DNA from: Flavobacterium sp. | GTDB lineage: Bacteria; Bacteroidota; Bacteroidia; Flavobacteriales; Flavobacteriaceae | Assembly (NCBI GenBank): GCA_003497625.1 | Contig: DNNO01000020.1 | Coordinates: forward strand, 1 to 43,231 | Direction of reading: 5' to 3' | Length of the DNA: 43,231 bases | Part shown: piece by piece, positions 7,582 through 15,842 of the stretch | How the letters are laid out: each line of letters opens with the position of its first letter | Numbering within the stretch: position 1 is the stretch's first letter | Program-made: the position numbers and the translations under genes | Notes under the pieces: model-generated | Databases searched by the model: none | Told to the model about the DNA's origin: nothing | The model's input: only the letters and a program-made list of their open reading frames with translations

Positions 7582-8886
7582 ATGAACATTCCACGTAGTA
7601 GTTTTCCAAGAGTCGTCATCATTGGTGGTGGTTTCGCTGGAATATCTTTAGCGAAAAGACTTCGCAATAAAAATGTACAAGTTGTTTTACTAGACAAACA
7701 CAATTACCATAATTTCCAACCTTTAATGTACCAAGTAGCAACCGGCGGTTTAGAACCCGATTCGATTGCATACCCAATTCGAAAAATTGTTCAAGAATAT
7801 AAAGATTTTTATTTTCGATTGGCTGAAGTACGTGAAATTGATGCCGAAAATAATACGCTTTACGCCGATATTGGCGAATTAAAATTTGATTATTTAGTTA
7901 TTGCTACTGGTTCAAAAACCAATTATTTTGGGAACAAAGAAATCGAACGCAATAGTATGGCGATGAAAACCATTCCGCAATCATTGAATATTCGTAGTTT
8001 AATTTTAGAGAATTTCGAACAAGCTTTGTTGACGAATGATATCGACGAACGTCATAGTTTGATGAATTTTGTTTTGGTAGGCGGTGGTCCAACAGGAGTA
8101 GAGTTGGCTGGAGCTTTAGCTGAAATGAAAAAAGCGATTCTCCCAAAAGATTATCCCGATTTAGATGTTCGAAAAATGGAAATCAATCTGATTCAAAGTG
8201 GCGATAGAATTTTGAATACAATGAGCGAAAATGCTTCTGAAAAAGCAGAAAAATTTTTGCTGAATTTAGGTGTTAGCGTTTGGAAAAATGTTCGTGTAAC
8301 AGGTTATGATGGAAAAACCGTCACTACGAATTCCGATTTATCATTTGATTCCGCAACTGTAATTTGGACTGCTGGCGTACAAGGTGCTTTGCCTCATGGC
8401 TTAAAAGCTGATAGTTTTGTCAAAAATGTAGACAGAATTAAAGTCAACCAATACAATCAAGTAGAAGGTTATGATAATCTTTTTGCAATTGGCGATATTG
8501 CAGTGATGACTTCAGAAGAATATCCACAAGGACATCCTATGATGGCACAACCTGCAATGCAACAAGGAAGATTGTTAGCCGAAAATGTAATCCGATTATT
8601 AGATAAAAAAGAATTAAAACCTTTTGTTTACAAAGACAAAGGTTCGATGGCAACCATAGGAAGAAACAAAGCGGTTGTTGATTTACCAAATTACAAATTT
8701 AGTGGTGTTTTTGCTTGGTTTGTGTGGATGTTTGTGCATTTATTTTCGTTAATTGGATTTAAAAATAAAGCGGTTGTGTTTTTAAATTGGGTGTACAATT
8801 ACATTCGTTTTGACAGAGAAGCGCGTTTGATTATGCGTCCGTATAAGAAGAGAAAGTTAATAAGTTTCACGAGTGATGAGTTATAA
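7582..8886 (+). CDS. ndh: Type II NADH dehydrogenase (NDH-2, FAD-dependent)
   Basis: The 434-residue protein has the FAD-binding GGGFAG motif (15-20), the NDH-2 signature NFQPLMYQVATGGL (44-57), the NAD-binding LVGGGPTGVELAG (165-177), the third FAD-contact motif NLFAIGDIA, and a C-terminal hydrophobic or amphipathic stretch that would seat it on the inner membrane. It moves electrons from NADH to quinone without pumping protons. The start chosen is ATG 7582; an overlapping ATG at 7575 is in another frame and stops quickly. It is a single gene divergent from the sigma operon. Confidence 0.92.
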   Translation: MNIPRSSFPRVVIIGGGFAGISLAKRLRNKNVQVVLLDKHNYHNFQPLMYQVATGGLEPDSIAYPIRKIVQEYKDFYFRLAEVREIDAENNTLYADIGELKFDYLVIATGSKTNYFGNKEIERNSMAMKTIPQSLNIRSLILENFEQALLTNDIDERHSLMNFVLVGGGPTGVELAGALAEMKKAILPKDYPDLDVRKMEINLIQSGDRILNTMSENASEKAEKFLLNLGVSVWKNVRVTGYDGKTVTTNSDLSFDSATVIWTAGVQGALPHGLKADSFVKNVDRIKVNQYNQVEGYDNLFAIGDIAVMTSEEYPQGHPMMAQPAMQQGRLLAENVIRLLDKKELKPFVYKDKGSMATIGRNKAVVDLPNYKFSGVFAWFVWMFVHLFSLIGFKNKAVVFLNWVYNYIRFDREARLIMRPYKKRKLISFTSDEL

Positions 8887-8912
8887 GTGTTAATTAATAT
8901 TTAATTTTTGAG

Positions 8913-9455
8913 ATGAAAAATATTATTTTATTATTTATTATATCATTTTTTGTAGGTTGTTCTGAAAAAAAAGAAACTTCAGATGAAATACTTAATAAAG
9001 AAATAAAATCGCTTTTAAAATTTGGAGATAATGATAATGAAGTAATTTTAATTTCAAAACCAACTGATATTGAGGAATATTGTATAGAAGTCTTAAAAAA
9101 AGATACTATAAATTTTACAAGTTTTGAAATTCAACAAATTTTAGAACAAATTGAAAAGCCTATTGTATCTGATTGGTCTGTTTTTAATTTTGATAATGTA
9201 AAAATTTTAGATTATAAAGTTTGGCTTGATCTTTTTAGAGGTGATTTAGAAAAAGGTTGGAAAGTTTTTCAGAAAGAACATGGAAGTCGTTATTTGGAGA
9301 TTTCGTCTCCTATCTTCTTAAAAAATTATAGTTACTGTTTAGTTTTTTCACATTCACATTGTGGAAGTAATTGTGGAGGAGGAAGTTTTATTTTGTATAA
9401 AAAGATTAATGGTAAATGGGAAATAAGTAAGCAATATTGTAACTTTATGAGTTAA
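8913..9455 (+). CDS. Putative lipoprotein of unknown function
   Basis: The 180-residue protein has a lipoprotein signal (MKNIILLFIISFFVGC, Cys16). The mature part is acidic and lysine-rich, with a cysteine cluster SHSHCGSNCGGGS near residues 145-157 that could bind metal or form disulfides. No family was recognised. The gene is noticeably AT-rich compared with the dehydrogenase upstream, and it lies between the convergent ndh and DUF3810 genes, a common place for acquired genes. No flanking repeat was found around it. Confidence 0.7.
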   Translation: MKNIILLFIISFFVGCSEKKETSDEILNKEIKSLLKFGDNDNEVILISKPTDIEEYCIEVLKKDTINFTSFEIQQILEQIEKPIVSDWSVFNFDNVKILDYKVWLDLFRGDLEKGWKVFQKEHGSRYLEISSPIFLKNYSYCLVFSHSHCGSNCGGGSFILYKKINGKWEISKQYCNFMS

Positions 9456-9488
9456 ATTAACTTTCTTTTATAAAGATTATTGCGACTA

Positions 9489-10577
9489 TCAAACTCTTTC
9501 ATACCCAATCGCTAACCCCACAAATTTACTATACCCTTCCATGCCGTCTTTTTGTTGGTTGGCTTTTAGGAAATTGTCGTAGAAATATTCGAAAAAGGTA
9601 TTGATGGGCGTTTGGTATTGGTTCCAAAAGATTTCATTTTCTTCAAAGTTTTTCAAAACCCCTTTGTTGATTTTTTTCAAATAAGGTTTTGAACTTCCTT
9701 CTTTTATCATATCCAAATTATGCAACGCGTAACGCAAAGCAAAACTGTATGCCGAATATTGGAAATACAAATCCTCATTTTTTGAAGCGGTTACAAATCC
9801 GATGAAATTACATTCACTTTCGCTTCCAATTCCCGTTTGATGCGCCATTTCGTGGCAAGTGGTTAAAGGTGAAGTGTATTTTGGTTTCAAATAATTCACT
9901 TGCGCTTCATTGGTAAACGGATTCAAATAACCGCCAAATCCCATATAACTCAACGGATAACTAAACAACGACGATTTAATACTTTTTACTTCGTAACGGA
10001 ATTCTTGTAAATCGTTTGGGATGTTTTCGTAGCCTTTCAAAGCCAAATTATAAATTTCGTCATGCGAATATGGTATCACAACGGCAACCGAATCATTTTT
10101 AGTGATTTGCAGTTGTAATGCATTGGTTTTCACCAACATTTTTTCAATAAAAACTTTCAATTGATCTACCGAATATTCTTTTTCAATCTTCAATTTTTCA
10201 TGCAACGGAATTCGGTAATAATTCATTCCCCAAAGAATATGAAAGAAAAAATAAAACACAGAAACCCAACTCAAAATCGCCAATCCGTTATTTTTCCATT
10301 CTTTGAAAAAACCAATTCTGTGCTTCCAAATCCAACGGAATAAGAGTAAAATTAGTATGAAATAGATGACATCACCAAAAGAAAATGGTAACCAACCTAA
10401 AGCTTTTCGCGACAAGAAAGCCAATTTAGGATAAAAACCTTTGCTGTACCAATTTTCTACAAAATCAGGAAATAAACCAATCGTTTTCACGACGATGATT
10501 TGGATTATTAAAAATAAAGGAAGGACGAATTTTCTTTTCACAGTGTATTTTAAAACGTAAATATAATCACAAATCAA
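9489..10577 (-). CDS. DUF3810 family membrane protein with a zincin-like motif
   Basis: The 362-residue protein has three hydrophobic segments near the N-terminus (about 17-35, 68-84 and 98-118), then a soluble domain with HEMAH at 242-246 followed by ESE at 253-255. This HExxH plus downstream acidic residues looks like a membrane-anchored zinc metalloprotease active site. DUF3810 proteins are widespread in Bacteroidota without an assigned function. It is a single gene, divergent from pepD across a 62-base gap. An internal start near residue 13 (MICDYIYVLKYTVK...) is possible but less likely. Confidence 0.83.
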   Translation of the reverse strand: MICDYIYVLKYTVKRKFVLPLFLIIQIIVVKTIGLFPDFVENWYSKGFYPKLAFLSRKALGWLPFSFGDVIYFILILLLFRWIWKHRIGFFKEWKNNGLAILSWVSVFYFFFHILWGMNYYRIPLHEKLKIEKEYSVDQLKVFIEKMLVKTNALQLQITKNDSVAVVIPYSHDEIYNLALKGYENIPNDLQEFRYEVKSIKSSLFSYPLSYMGFGGYLNPFTNEAQVNYLKPKYTSPLTTCHEMAHQTGIGSESECNFIGFVTASKNEDLYFQYSAYSFALRYALHNLDMIKEGSSKPYLKKINKGVLKNFEENEIFWNQYQTPINTFFEYFYDNFLKANQQKDGMEGYSKFVGLAIGYERV

Positions 10578-10607
10578 TTTGTAAAGAAATTAAACTTTGT
10601 AACTTTG
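10578..10607 (+). promoter_or_regulatory. Promoter of pepD
   Basis: TTTG (10578-10581), an 18-base spacer and TAACTTTG (10600-10607) match the Bacteroidota housekeeping consensus. The -7 element lies 32 bases upstream of the ATG. Confidence 0.75.
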
Positions 10608-10639
10608 TTGCTTAGACACTTAAAAACTACAAAAATATA

Positions 10640-12106
10640 ATGAGTCAAGAAATTAGAAATCTGGAACCAAAGCCACTTTGGAACAAATTTGCCGATTTGA
10701 ATGCAGTGCCACGTCCGTCTAAAAAAGAAGAGCGTGTAATTGAATTCATGAAAAACTTCGGAACCAATTTAGGATTAGAAACGTTTGAAGACGAAATCAG
10801 AAACGTAATCATTCGCAAACCAGCAACGCCAGGAATGGAAAACCGCAAACCAATTGTTTTGCAAGGACATTTGGATATGGTTCACCAAAAAAATAACGAC
10901 ACGAATTTCGATTTCGATACACAAGGAATCGATATGTATGTCGATGGTGACTGGGTTCGTGCTCGTGGAACTACTCTTGGTGCCGACAATGGGTTAGGAG
11001 TAGCGATGATTATGGCGATTTTAGAATCTACTGATATTAAACATCCTGCAATTGAGGCTTTGTTTACCATTGATGAAGAAACTGGAATGACAGGCGCTTT
11101 GAACTTAAAAGGCGGTGTGTTACAAGGTGAAATTTTATTGAATATGGATACCGAAGAAGACGATGAAATCGATATCGGTTGTGCAGGTGGAATTGATGTA
11201 ACAGCTACAAGAGATTACAACGAAGAAGAAACGCCTGAAGGTTCTGTGGGTTACACGATTACTGTGAAAGGTTTACAAGGTGGACACTCGGGAATGGATA
11301 TTCATAAAGGATTAGGAAATGCAAACAAAATCATGAATCGTTTATTATTTGACGGATTTGAGAATTTTGGATTGCAAATTGCTGAAATTTCAGGTGGAAG
11401 TTTGCGTAATGCGATTCCAAGAGAAAGTGTTGCGAAAGTAATTATTGCTGAAATGTATGACGAAGCGTTTGTTTTTGACATGCAAGAAGTAATTGGTGAC
11501 ATCAAAACCGAATTCAAAACGATGGAACCGAATTTAACGATTGAGATTGTTAAAAACGACACAGTTCCAGCGAAAGTAATGGATTTAGGTGTGCAAGAAG
11601 GATTACTAAGAGCAATTTATGCAGCACACAACGGTGTTTACAGAATGTCGGCTGATATGGAAGACTTGGTAGAAACTTCGAATAATATTGCACGCGTGAT
11701 TGTAAAAGACGGACAAATTTCGATTCAGAATTTAACGCGTTCATCGGTGGAAAGTTCTAAAATGGATTTAGCAAATAGTTTGCGTTCGGCTTATGAATTA
11801 TTTGGTTGTGAAGTAGAATTTGGAGGAAGTTACCCAGGTTGGACACCAAACGTAAACTCAGAAATTTTAGACGTATTGACTTCAATTTACGAAAAGCAAA
11901 ACGGCGATAAACCAAAAGTAGTTGCGTGTCACGCTGGATTAGAATGTGGTATTTTAGGTACGAATTATCCAAACATGGACATGATTTCTTTTGGACCAAC
12001 GATTCACGGAGCACACAGCCCAGATGAAAGAGCATCAATTAAATCGTCTCAGAAATTTTGGAAGTTTGTTTTGGAAATTTTAGAGAATATTCCAGTTAAG
12101 AAATAA
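10640..12106 (+). CDS. pepD: Aminoacyl-histidine dipeptidase (cytosol non-specific dipeptidase, M20 family)
   Basis: The 488-residue protein is full length for PepD. Di-zinc ligands are visible: H77 and D79 in QGHLDMVHQ, D116 in GADNGLG, E146-E147 in DEETGMTGA, and the distal HGAHSPDE near the C-terminus. It cleaves Xaa-His and other dipeptides in the cytoplasm as part of peptide salvage. It is monocistronic, with a good promoter at 10578-10607 and a perfect terminator palindrome just after the stop. Several long antisense frames inside it are shadows of its coding bias. Confidence 0.95.
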   Translation: MSQEIRNLEPKPLWNKFADLNAVPRPSKKEERVIEFMKNFGTNLGLETFEDEIRNVIIRKPATPGMENRKPIVLQGHLDMVHQKNNDTNFDFDTQGIDMYVDGDWVRARGTTLGADNGLGVAMIMAILESTDIKHPAIEALFTIDEETGMTGALNLKGGVLQGEILLNMDTEEDDEIDIGCAGGIDVTATRDYNEEETPEGSVGYTITVKGLQGGHSGMDIHKGLGNANKIMNRLLFDGFENFGLQIAEISGGSLRNAIPRESVAKVIIAEMYDEAFVFDMQEVIGDIKTEFKTMEPNLTIEIVKNDTVPAKVMDLGVQEGLLRAIYAAHNGVYRMSADMEDLVETSNNIARVIVKDGQISIQNLTRSSVESSKMDLANSLRSAYELFGCEVEFGGSYPGWTPNVNSEILDVLTSIYEKQNGDKPKVVACHAGLECGILGTNYPNMDMISFGPTIHGAHSPDERASIKSSQKFWKFVLEILENIPVKK

Positions 12107-12116
12107 GAATAAAGAT

Positions 12117-12146
12117 AAAATCCCGAGCTAGCTCGGGATTTTTTTG
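12117..12146 (+). terminator. Terminator of pepD
   Basis: AATCCCGAGCTAGCTCGGGATT is a perfect palindrome at about 12119-12140, flanked by an A run and a seven-T run. It marks the boundary before the accessory unit at 12157. Confidence 0.92.
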
Positions 12147-12156
12147 TTTATACCCT

Positions 12157-12320
12157 AGAAATGGCGAGTAGCCATAAACAGCTTTTTTAGCGTTATGCAG
12201 CTTGCAGAAGTGTCGGATTAAGGAAGCCTAAACTTATAGGTTAAGATTATTCACAAGTACAAGACCAACTTCAAATTAAGCCCAAAACTCGCCATTTCTG
12301 CAAACTGCTGTTGTAGTAAA
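12157..12320 (-). repeat. 3' flanking element of accessory unit 1 (L element, copy 1)
   Basis: This shares with 26756-26932 a 19-base identical block (AAATGGCGAGTAGCCATAA, here 12159-12177) followed by a near-match, and a second conserved block at its other end (12283-12317) containing CAAACT-CTGTT-TA. Between them the two copies diverge. In this copy the ends form a perfect 13-base inverted repeat, 12157-12169 against 12287-12299. The cargo stop codon lies 5 bases beyond. It could be a 3' recombination site or a large terminator structure. Confidence 0.75.
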
Positions 12321-12324
12321 CTCT

Positions 12325-14592
12325 TTATTCTTTAATTATTTTGGCGTTTGTAATTCCGTTTTCTGTATAAACTTTGAGAATGTAATTACCCGTTTGCAAA
12401 TCATTAATATTTAGTTTGTTATCGTTAACTGAATTGGAACTTAAAATCCTTCCTGTTGTATCATAAACGTCTACTTTGATTACGTTTTCTTCGGTGTTGA
12501 AAAACAACATATCGTTTACCGGATTTGGGTAAATTAAGATTTTACTGCCTGTTTCGTTATTGTTCACACCTAAAGCTTGAATTATCGTCTCATAATTGTT
12601 TGTTACAATTGGCGCATTATAGTCAAAATAAATATAGGCACTATTTGAAAATGTACTTCCAATAGTTAATGTGGGTTTTATCTTAATTTTAAAGGCGACA
12701 TAACCGTCGTTATTTGCATTATCAAACGGTAGGTTTATATTTTGAAAAATAAATTCCACACTGTTTGTATTTGTAATTCTTGTTACAAACGGATAACTTC
12801 CTGATAGTGGTATCAATGTGCTGATGTCAAATTTTGATGTGTCAATTATATCCTTAACCACAATATTCTCGGCATTGGCAGTTCCGTTATTTTCAAAGCG
12901 GATTATGTAATGTACATATTTTCCAATTGTGCTCGGAGGCACTATTGATCCTTCTGTGCAGGTTTTATCATTTGGGTCAAAGGAATTTACTACTAGTTGA
13001 TGTAAAGTGTTTACATTATCCAGTGGAGTTGCATCGGTCGCAATGTTTGTTATTGCTACTGAAAAGTCTATGTAATCATCCATATTAAGCGGCGGAGATT
13101 CAAGTGGAGAATTGAGGTTTAGGGTCAAAGGAATATTCCGGGTTTCATAAGGTTGTAAATTCGTAAAGTTCCAGGTAAATGTGTTTGTAGCCTGGCTGTT
13201 AAAATTAGGGCTGGAACTTACATAATCCAGTACTGCATCATTATAAGTTAACGTAACAGAACCCGACTGCGTAATATTGCCTTTATTTTTGAATACAATT
13301 TCATAATGGGCATCAAAACCCGGTCTGGCTGATGTAATAGGTAATAGTACAACCTCTAAATCGGGATAATTGCCATTGGGCGAAACACAAAAATTTTGAG
13401 TATAAGGGCTTGTAGTAGTTGGAAAATTGATGTTTAACGAAGCAGGGGAACAATTAAAATACAATGGATTTTCAGTTACGGGAGTTATAGTATAATTGCC
13501 AGTCTGTAAAGGAATTGAGTAATCACCATTTTGATTGACAAAGAGCTGGCTTGTTACAGTTCCGTTAGTAATTGAAAATTTGAGGTTTGGAAAAGCAACA
13601 TCAAAATTATTGCATCCATCATTGTTCAAGTCAAATTTTATGTTACCATTTACAGTATAAAAAGCACCTCCGGGTACAAACGAACAGTACGAATTTATGA
13701 CACAATTAGTGTAATTTAAATTATCTAATTCATCTTGAATAAATGGTAATTCACTTTCATCGGCACATATGTACCTAAGATTTGGTGAATTGAATATAAT
13801 TAAGGAAGCTAAATTGGATCCGTTTTTTAAAAAAAAGGAAACTATTGGAGAGTTGAAACATTCAAGAGTCTGTAAATGGGTTGTCGCGCTTAAATCTAAT
13901 GTTGTCATTAGATTTTCACCACATTCTAAATAATTTAGGTTAGTTAACGTACTTACATTTAATGTTGTTAATTGGTTAAATCCACAGTATAAGGTTACTA
14001 AATTTACATTTTGAGACACATTTAAATTGGTGATAGCATTCCCACGGCATTTTAATTCAGTTAAGGTTGGCAATTGACTTACGTTTAAGGATGTAATTTG
14101 ATTTAAGGAATAATCTAATTTTTGTAGTGAAACCAATCCGGAGATATTTAAACTCGTTAATTGGTTATTGAAGCAATTTAGTTCTGTTAAACTGGTTAAG
14201 CCTGCTACATTTAAAGAAGTCATCTGGCAATATCCACAATTCAATTTCTGAAGATTGGTCATGCTGGTTAGGTCTAGGGTGGGCAAATTACTGCTGTGGC
14301 AATAAAGTTCTGTAAGATTGCTAAATGAAGTTATCCCCGTTAATACAGCAGGTTCAGAGCTCAATCCTCCTGCATTTAAATAACTAACTTGCAGTGCTTC
14401 TGACAACTGGATTTGACTGTCATTGTTACTGTCGATTTTAAAATAATTACCACTTAAATTTTTAGCAATCTCATTGTTTGTATTAGCTGCCAGCAACCTC
14501 GATCTAAAATTGGTATCCGGAATGTTGACAATTTGTGAATTAACAAAATTGAAAGATAAAATTGAAAGAAAGAAAAGTAGTTTTGTTTTCAT
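12325..14592 (-). CDS. Secreted leucine-rich-repeat protein with T9SS sorting domain
   Basis: The 755-residue protein has a signal peptide (1-19, ending FVNSQ) and about nine LRR units of 20-21 residues between residues 85 and 290, with repeated LxxLxCxxNxLTxLNVS. Next come an SdrD/carboxypeptidase-regulatory-like segment (near 310-400), DUF11/CARDB-like repeats (about 410-660) with FDPNDK, and a C-terminal T9SS type A sorting domain (about 675-755, from IYPNPVND to NAKIIK). It should be exported through the Sec and type IX systems and attached to or released from the surface. It is the only gene in accessory unit 1, framed by the L and R elements between convergent pepD and L,D-transpeptidase. 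Confidence 0.9.
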   Translation of the reverse strand: MKTKLLFFLSILSFNFVNSQIVNIPDTNFRSRLLAANTNNEIAKNLSGNYFKIDSNNDSQIQLSEALQVSYLNAGGLSSEPAVLTGITSFSNLTELYCHSSNLPTLDLTSMTNLQKLNCGYCQMTSLNVAGLTSLTELNCFNNQLTSLNISGLVSLQKLDYSLNQITSLNVSQLPTLTELKCRGNAITNLNVSQNVNLVTLYCGFNQLTTLNVSTLTNLNYLECGENLMTTLDLSATTHLQTLECFNSPIVSFFLKNGSNLASLIIFNSPNLRYICADESELPFIQDELDNLNYTNCVINSYCSFVPGGAFYTVNGNIKFDLNNDGCNNFDVAFPNLKFSITNGTVTSQLFVNQNGDYSIPLQTGNYTITPVTENPLYFNCSPASLNINFPTTTSPYTQNFCVSPNGNYPDLEVVLLPITSARPGFDAHYEIVFKNKGNITQSGSVTLTYNDAVLDYVSSSPNFNSQATNTFTWNFTNLQPYETRNIPLTLNLNSPLESPPLNMDDYIDFSVAITNIATDATPLDNVNTLHQLVVNSFDPNDKTCTEGSIVPPSTIGKYVHYIIRFENNGTANAENIVVKDIIDTSKFDISTLIPLSGSYPFVTRITNTNSVEFIFQNINLPFDNANNDGYVAFKIKIKPTLTIGSTFSNSAYIYFDYNAPIVTNNYETIIQALGVNNNETGSKILIYPNPVNDMLFFNTEENVIKVDVYDTTGRILSSNSVNDNKLNINDLQTGNYILKVYTENGITNAKIIKE

Positions 14593-14686
14593 GTGTAATA
14601 GCTTATTGCAAATTTATTTTAAAAAAAAAGTTAAGATGGTTAATTGAAAAGTATTTTATGTGTTTTAGATGAACGTTCTATAAGGT

Positions 14687-14800
14687 TTACAACAACTCGT
14701 TTTATGTATTATAAAATCATACATATTTACCCAATTTTGGGTGTAAATGTCTGACAACTGTCAGTTTATTTTCCAAATATAAATAAATATTTACAAGTTT
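14687..14800 (-). repeat. 5' leader element of accessory unit 1 (R element, copy 1)
   Basis: This is partner of 27845-27953. From gene-distal to gene-proximal it has a 23-base block identical in both copies (14774-14796), which read on the minus strand contains TATATTTG, a -7 promoter form. A 5-bp hairpin (14751-14764), the palindrome ACCCAATTTTGGGT (14729-14742), a 7-bp hairpin (14703-14725) and the text AACTCGTTT (14694-14702) follow. The order is shared with copy 2 while the stem sequences differ, suggesting that structure is conserved. Confidence 0.75.
14774..14796 (-). promoter_or_regulatory. Putative promoter shared by both accessory units, copy 1
   Basis: The 23 bases are identical to 27931-27953. 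On the minus strand they end in TATATTTG (TAnnTTTG). A well-spaced -33 TTTG is not evident in this copy. A transcript starting here would carry the three hairpins as its 5' leader, about 180 bases before the ATG. Confidence 0.5.
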
Positions 14801-14818
14801 CGAATTCTTTAAAAACAA

Positions 14819-14844
14819 AAAAAAAGGCTCACTTTCGTGAACCT
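14819..14844 (-). terminator. Terminator of the L,D-transpeptidase gene (repeat copy 1)
   Basis: On the minus strand AGGTTCAC-GAAA-GTGAGCCT folds with a GAAA tetraloop and is followed by seven or more T. The 26 bases are identical to 15808-15833. Confidence 0.88.
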
Positions 14845-14867
14845 CATTATATTTATATATTCAAAAA

Positions 14868-15716
14868 TTACTTTTTCTCTCTTTTTGTTTGTTCTTTTAA
14901 AATGGATGGTAAATAAGGTGAAATTGTAGTTTCTAATGCTGCTTCGGAAATGGATAAGGCTTTTGCATCTTGTGGTAACGTGTTCCAAATTTTAGGGTTT
15001 TTAAAATCGTAGCTTCCAAAAACAATTACTGGAGTTCCTTTTAGTCTTACTTTTTCGGCACTTTCTAATTCCCATTGATCGGCAAATTCGTATAACATTT
15101 TGGCATCTTTTTCTAACAATCGCAAACAAGAATGCGAAGCCGGATAACCTGGTAATTCATATTCATGAAAACCAACACCCAATTTGTTTTCAATGTTGAA
15201 ATTCCATTTTAGTTTCCATTCATCGTTAAACGTACTTATCGTTTCTTCGGCTTTCCAATTGGTAAAAAATAAACCGGTTGGTGTTTTGTCTTTTTCTCTT
15301 CCCAGACTTGTAGGTCCGGTATGTGTTAAAACGCCATATTCATAAGTCGCGAAAGCTTGCGTGGCATACGAAAACAGAATAATTTTACTTACTTCGTTCA
15401 AAGTCGCCACTTCTAACGGGAAAGGCATGTAATATTCCAAATCACCCGAAAAATCGCTTGGAACTACTATCGAATCTAATTTTTTTAAATTCACGGCATC
15501 CACACGATTTAGAGCTAAAACTAAGTCGAGCGCTTTTGGATTTGAACCTTCAGTTTTTAACCAATCTTTGCTTTTTTGAAAGGTAAATGCGACTTCTTTA
15601 GGTTCGTTTCTTTTTATTTCAGGTTTTACAATAGTAATAACCTCTTTCTTTTCTTCTTTACAAGAAAGTGAAAGAAGACCAATTGCCAAAGCCATTATTT
15701 TTAGGGCATTTTTCAT
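14868..15716 (-). CDS. L,D-transpeptidase (YkuD) family lipoprotein
   Basis: The 282-residue protein has a lipoprotein signal (LLSLSC, Cys19) and a YkuD catalytic region with GVGFHEY (H184), SHSCLRL (H195, catalytic C197) and upstream HTGPTSLGREKDKTPTG (132-148). It probably forms 3-3 crosslinks in peptidoglycan or links proteins to it, acting in the periplasm; SHSCLRL replaces the commoner SHGCxR, which still keeps the nucleophile. It is a single gene with its own terminator, the same sequence that terminates the upstream PepSY gene. The gene may therefore have been inserted downstream of that gene with duplication of its terminator. Confidence 0.88.
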   Translation of the reverse strand: MKNALKIMALAIGLLSLSCKEEKKEVITIVKPEIKRNEPKEVAFTFQKSKDWLKTEGSNPKALDLVLALNRVDAVNLKKLDSIVVPSDFSGDLEYYMPFPLEVATLNEVSKIILFSYATQAFATYEYGVLTHTGPTSLGREKDKTPTGLFFTNWKAEETISTFNDEWKLKWNFNIENKLGVGFHEYELPGYPASHSCLRLLEKDAKMLYEFADQWELESAEKVRLKGTPVIVFGSYDFKNPKIWNTLPQDAKALSISEAALETTISPYLPSILKEQTKREKK

Positions 15717-15807
15717 GTTTTCTTTTTCGCAAAGTTATACCTATAAAACGCCTGATGTCTTACATTATTCTTTGAAATAGTTACATGATTTTGATTTTTA
15801 GAAGTAT

Positions 15808-15833
15808 AAAAAAAGGCTCACTTTCGTGAACCT
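15808..15833 (-). terminator. Terminator of the PepSY gene (repeat copy 2)
   Basis: Identical over 26 bases to 14819-14844: GGCTCACTTTCGTGAACCT preceded by seven A on the plus strand. It ends the receptor-PepSY transcript. Confidence 0.88.
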
Positions 15834-15842
15834 TTTCGTTTA

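Noticed and set aside
8887-9488. Similar text (GAGTTA-AATTAA) at both ends of the lipoprotein gene 8913-9455
   Set aside because: The match is short and AT-rich, and could easily be chance; it is not comparable to the repeats at prfA or the DUF4375 gene.
10645-12038. Several long antisense frames inside pepD
   Set aside because: They are explained by the codon bias of the strong plus-strand pepD gene; their translations are low-complexity and have no domain.
12157-12320. Calling the L element a true integron attC site
   Set aside because: The canonical GTTRRRY/RYYYAAC core is not met exactly and no integron integrase is in the window, so only a resemblance is reported.
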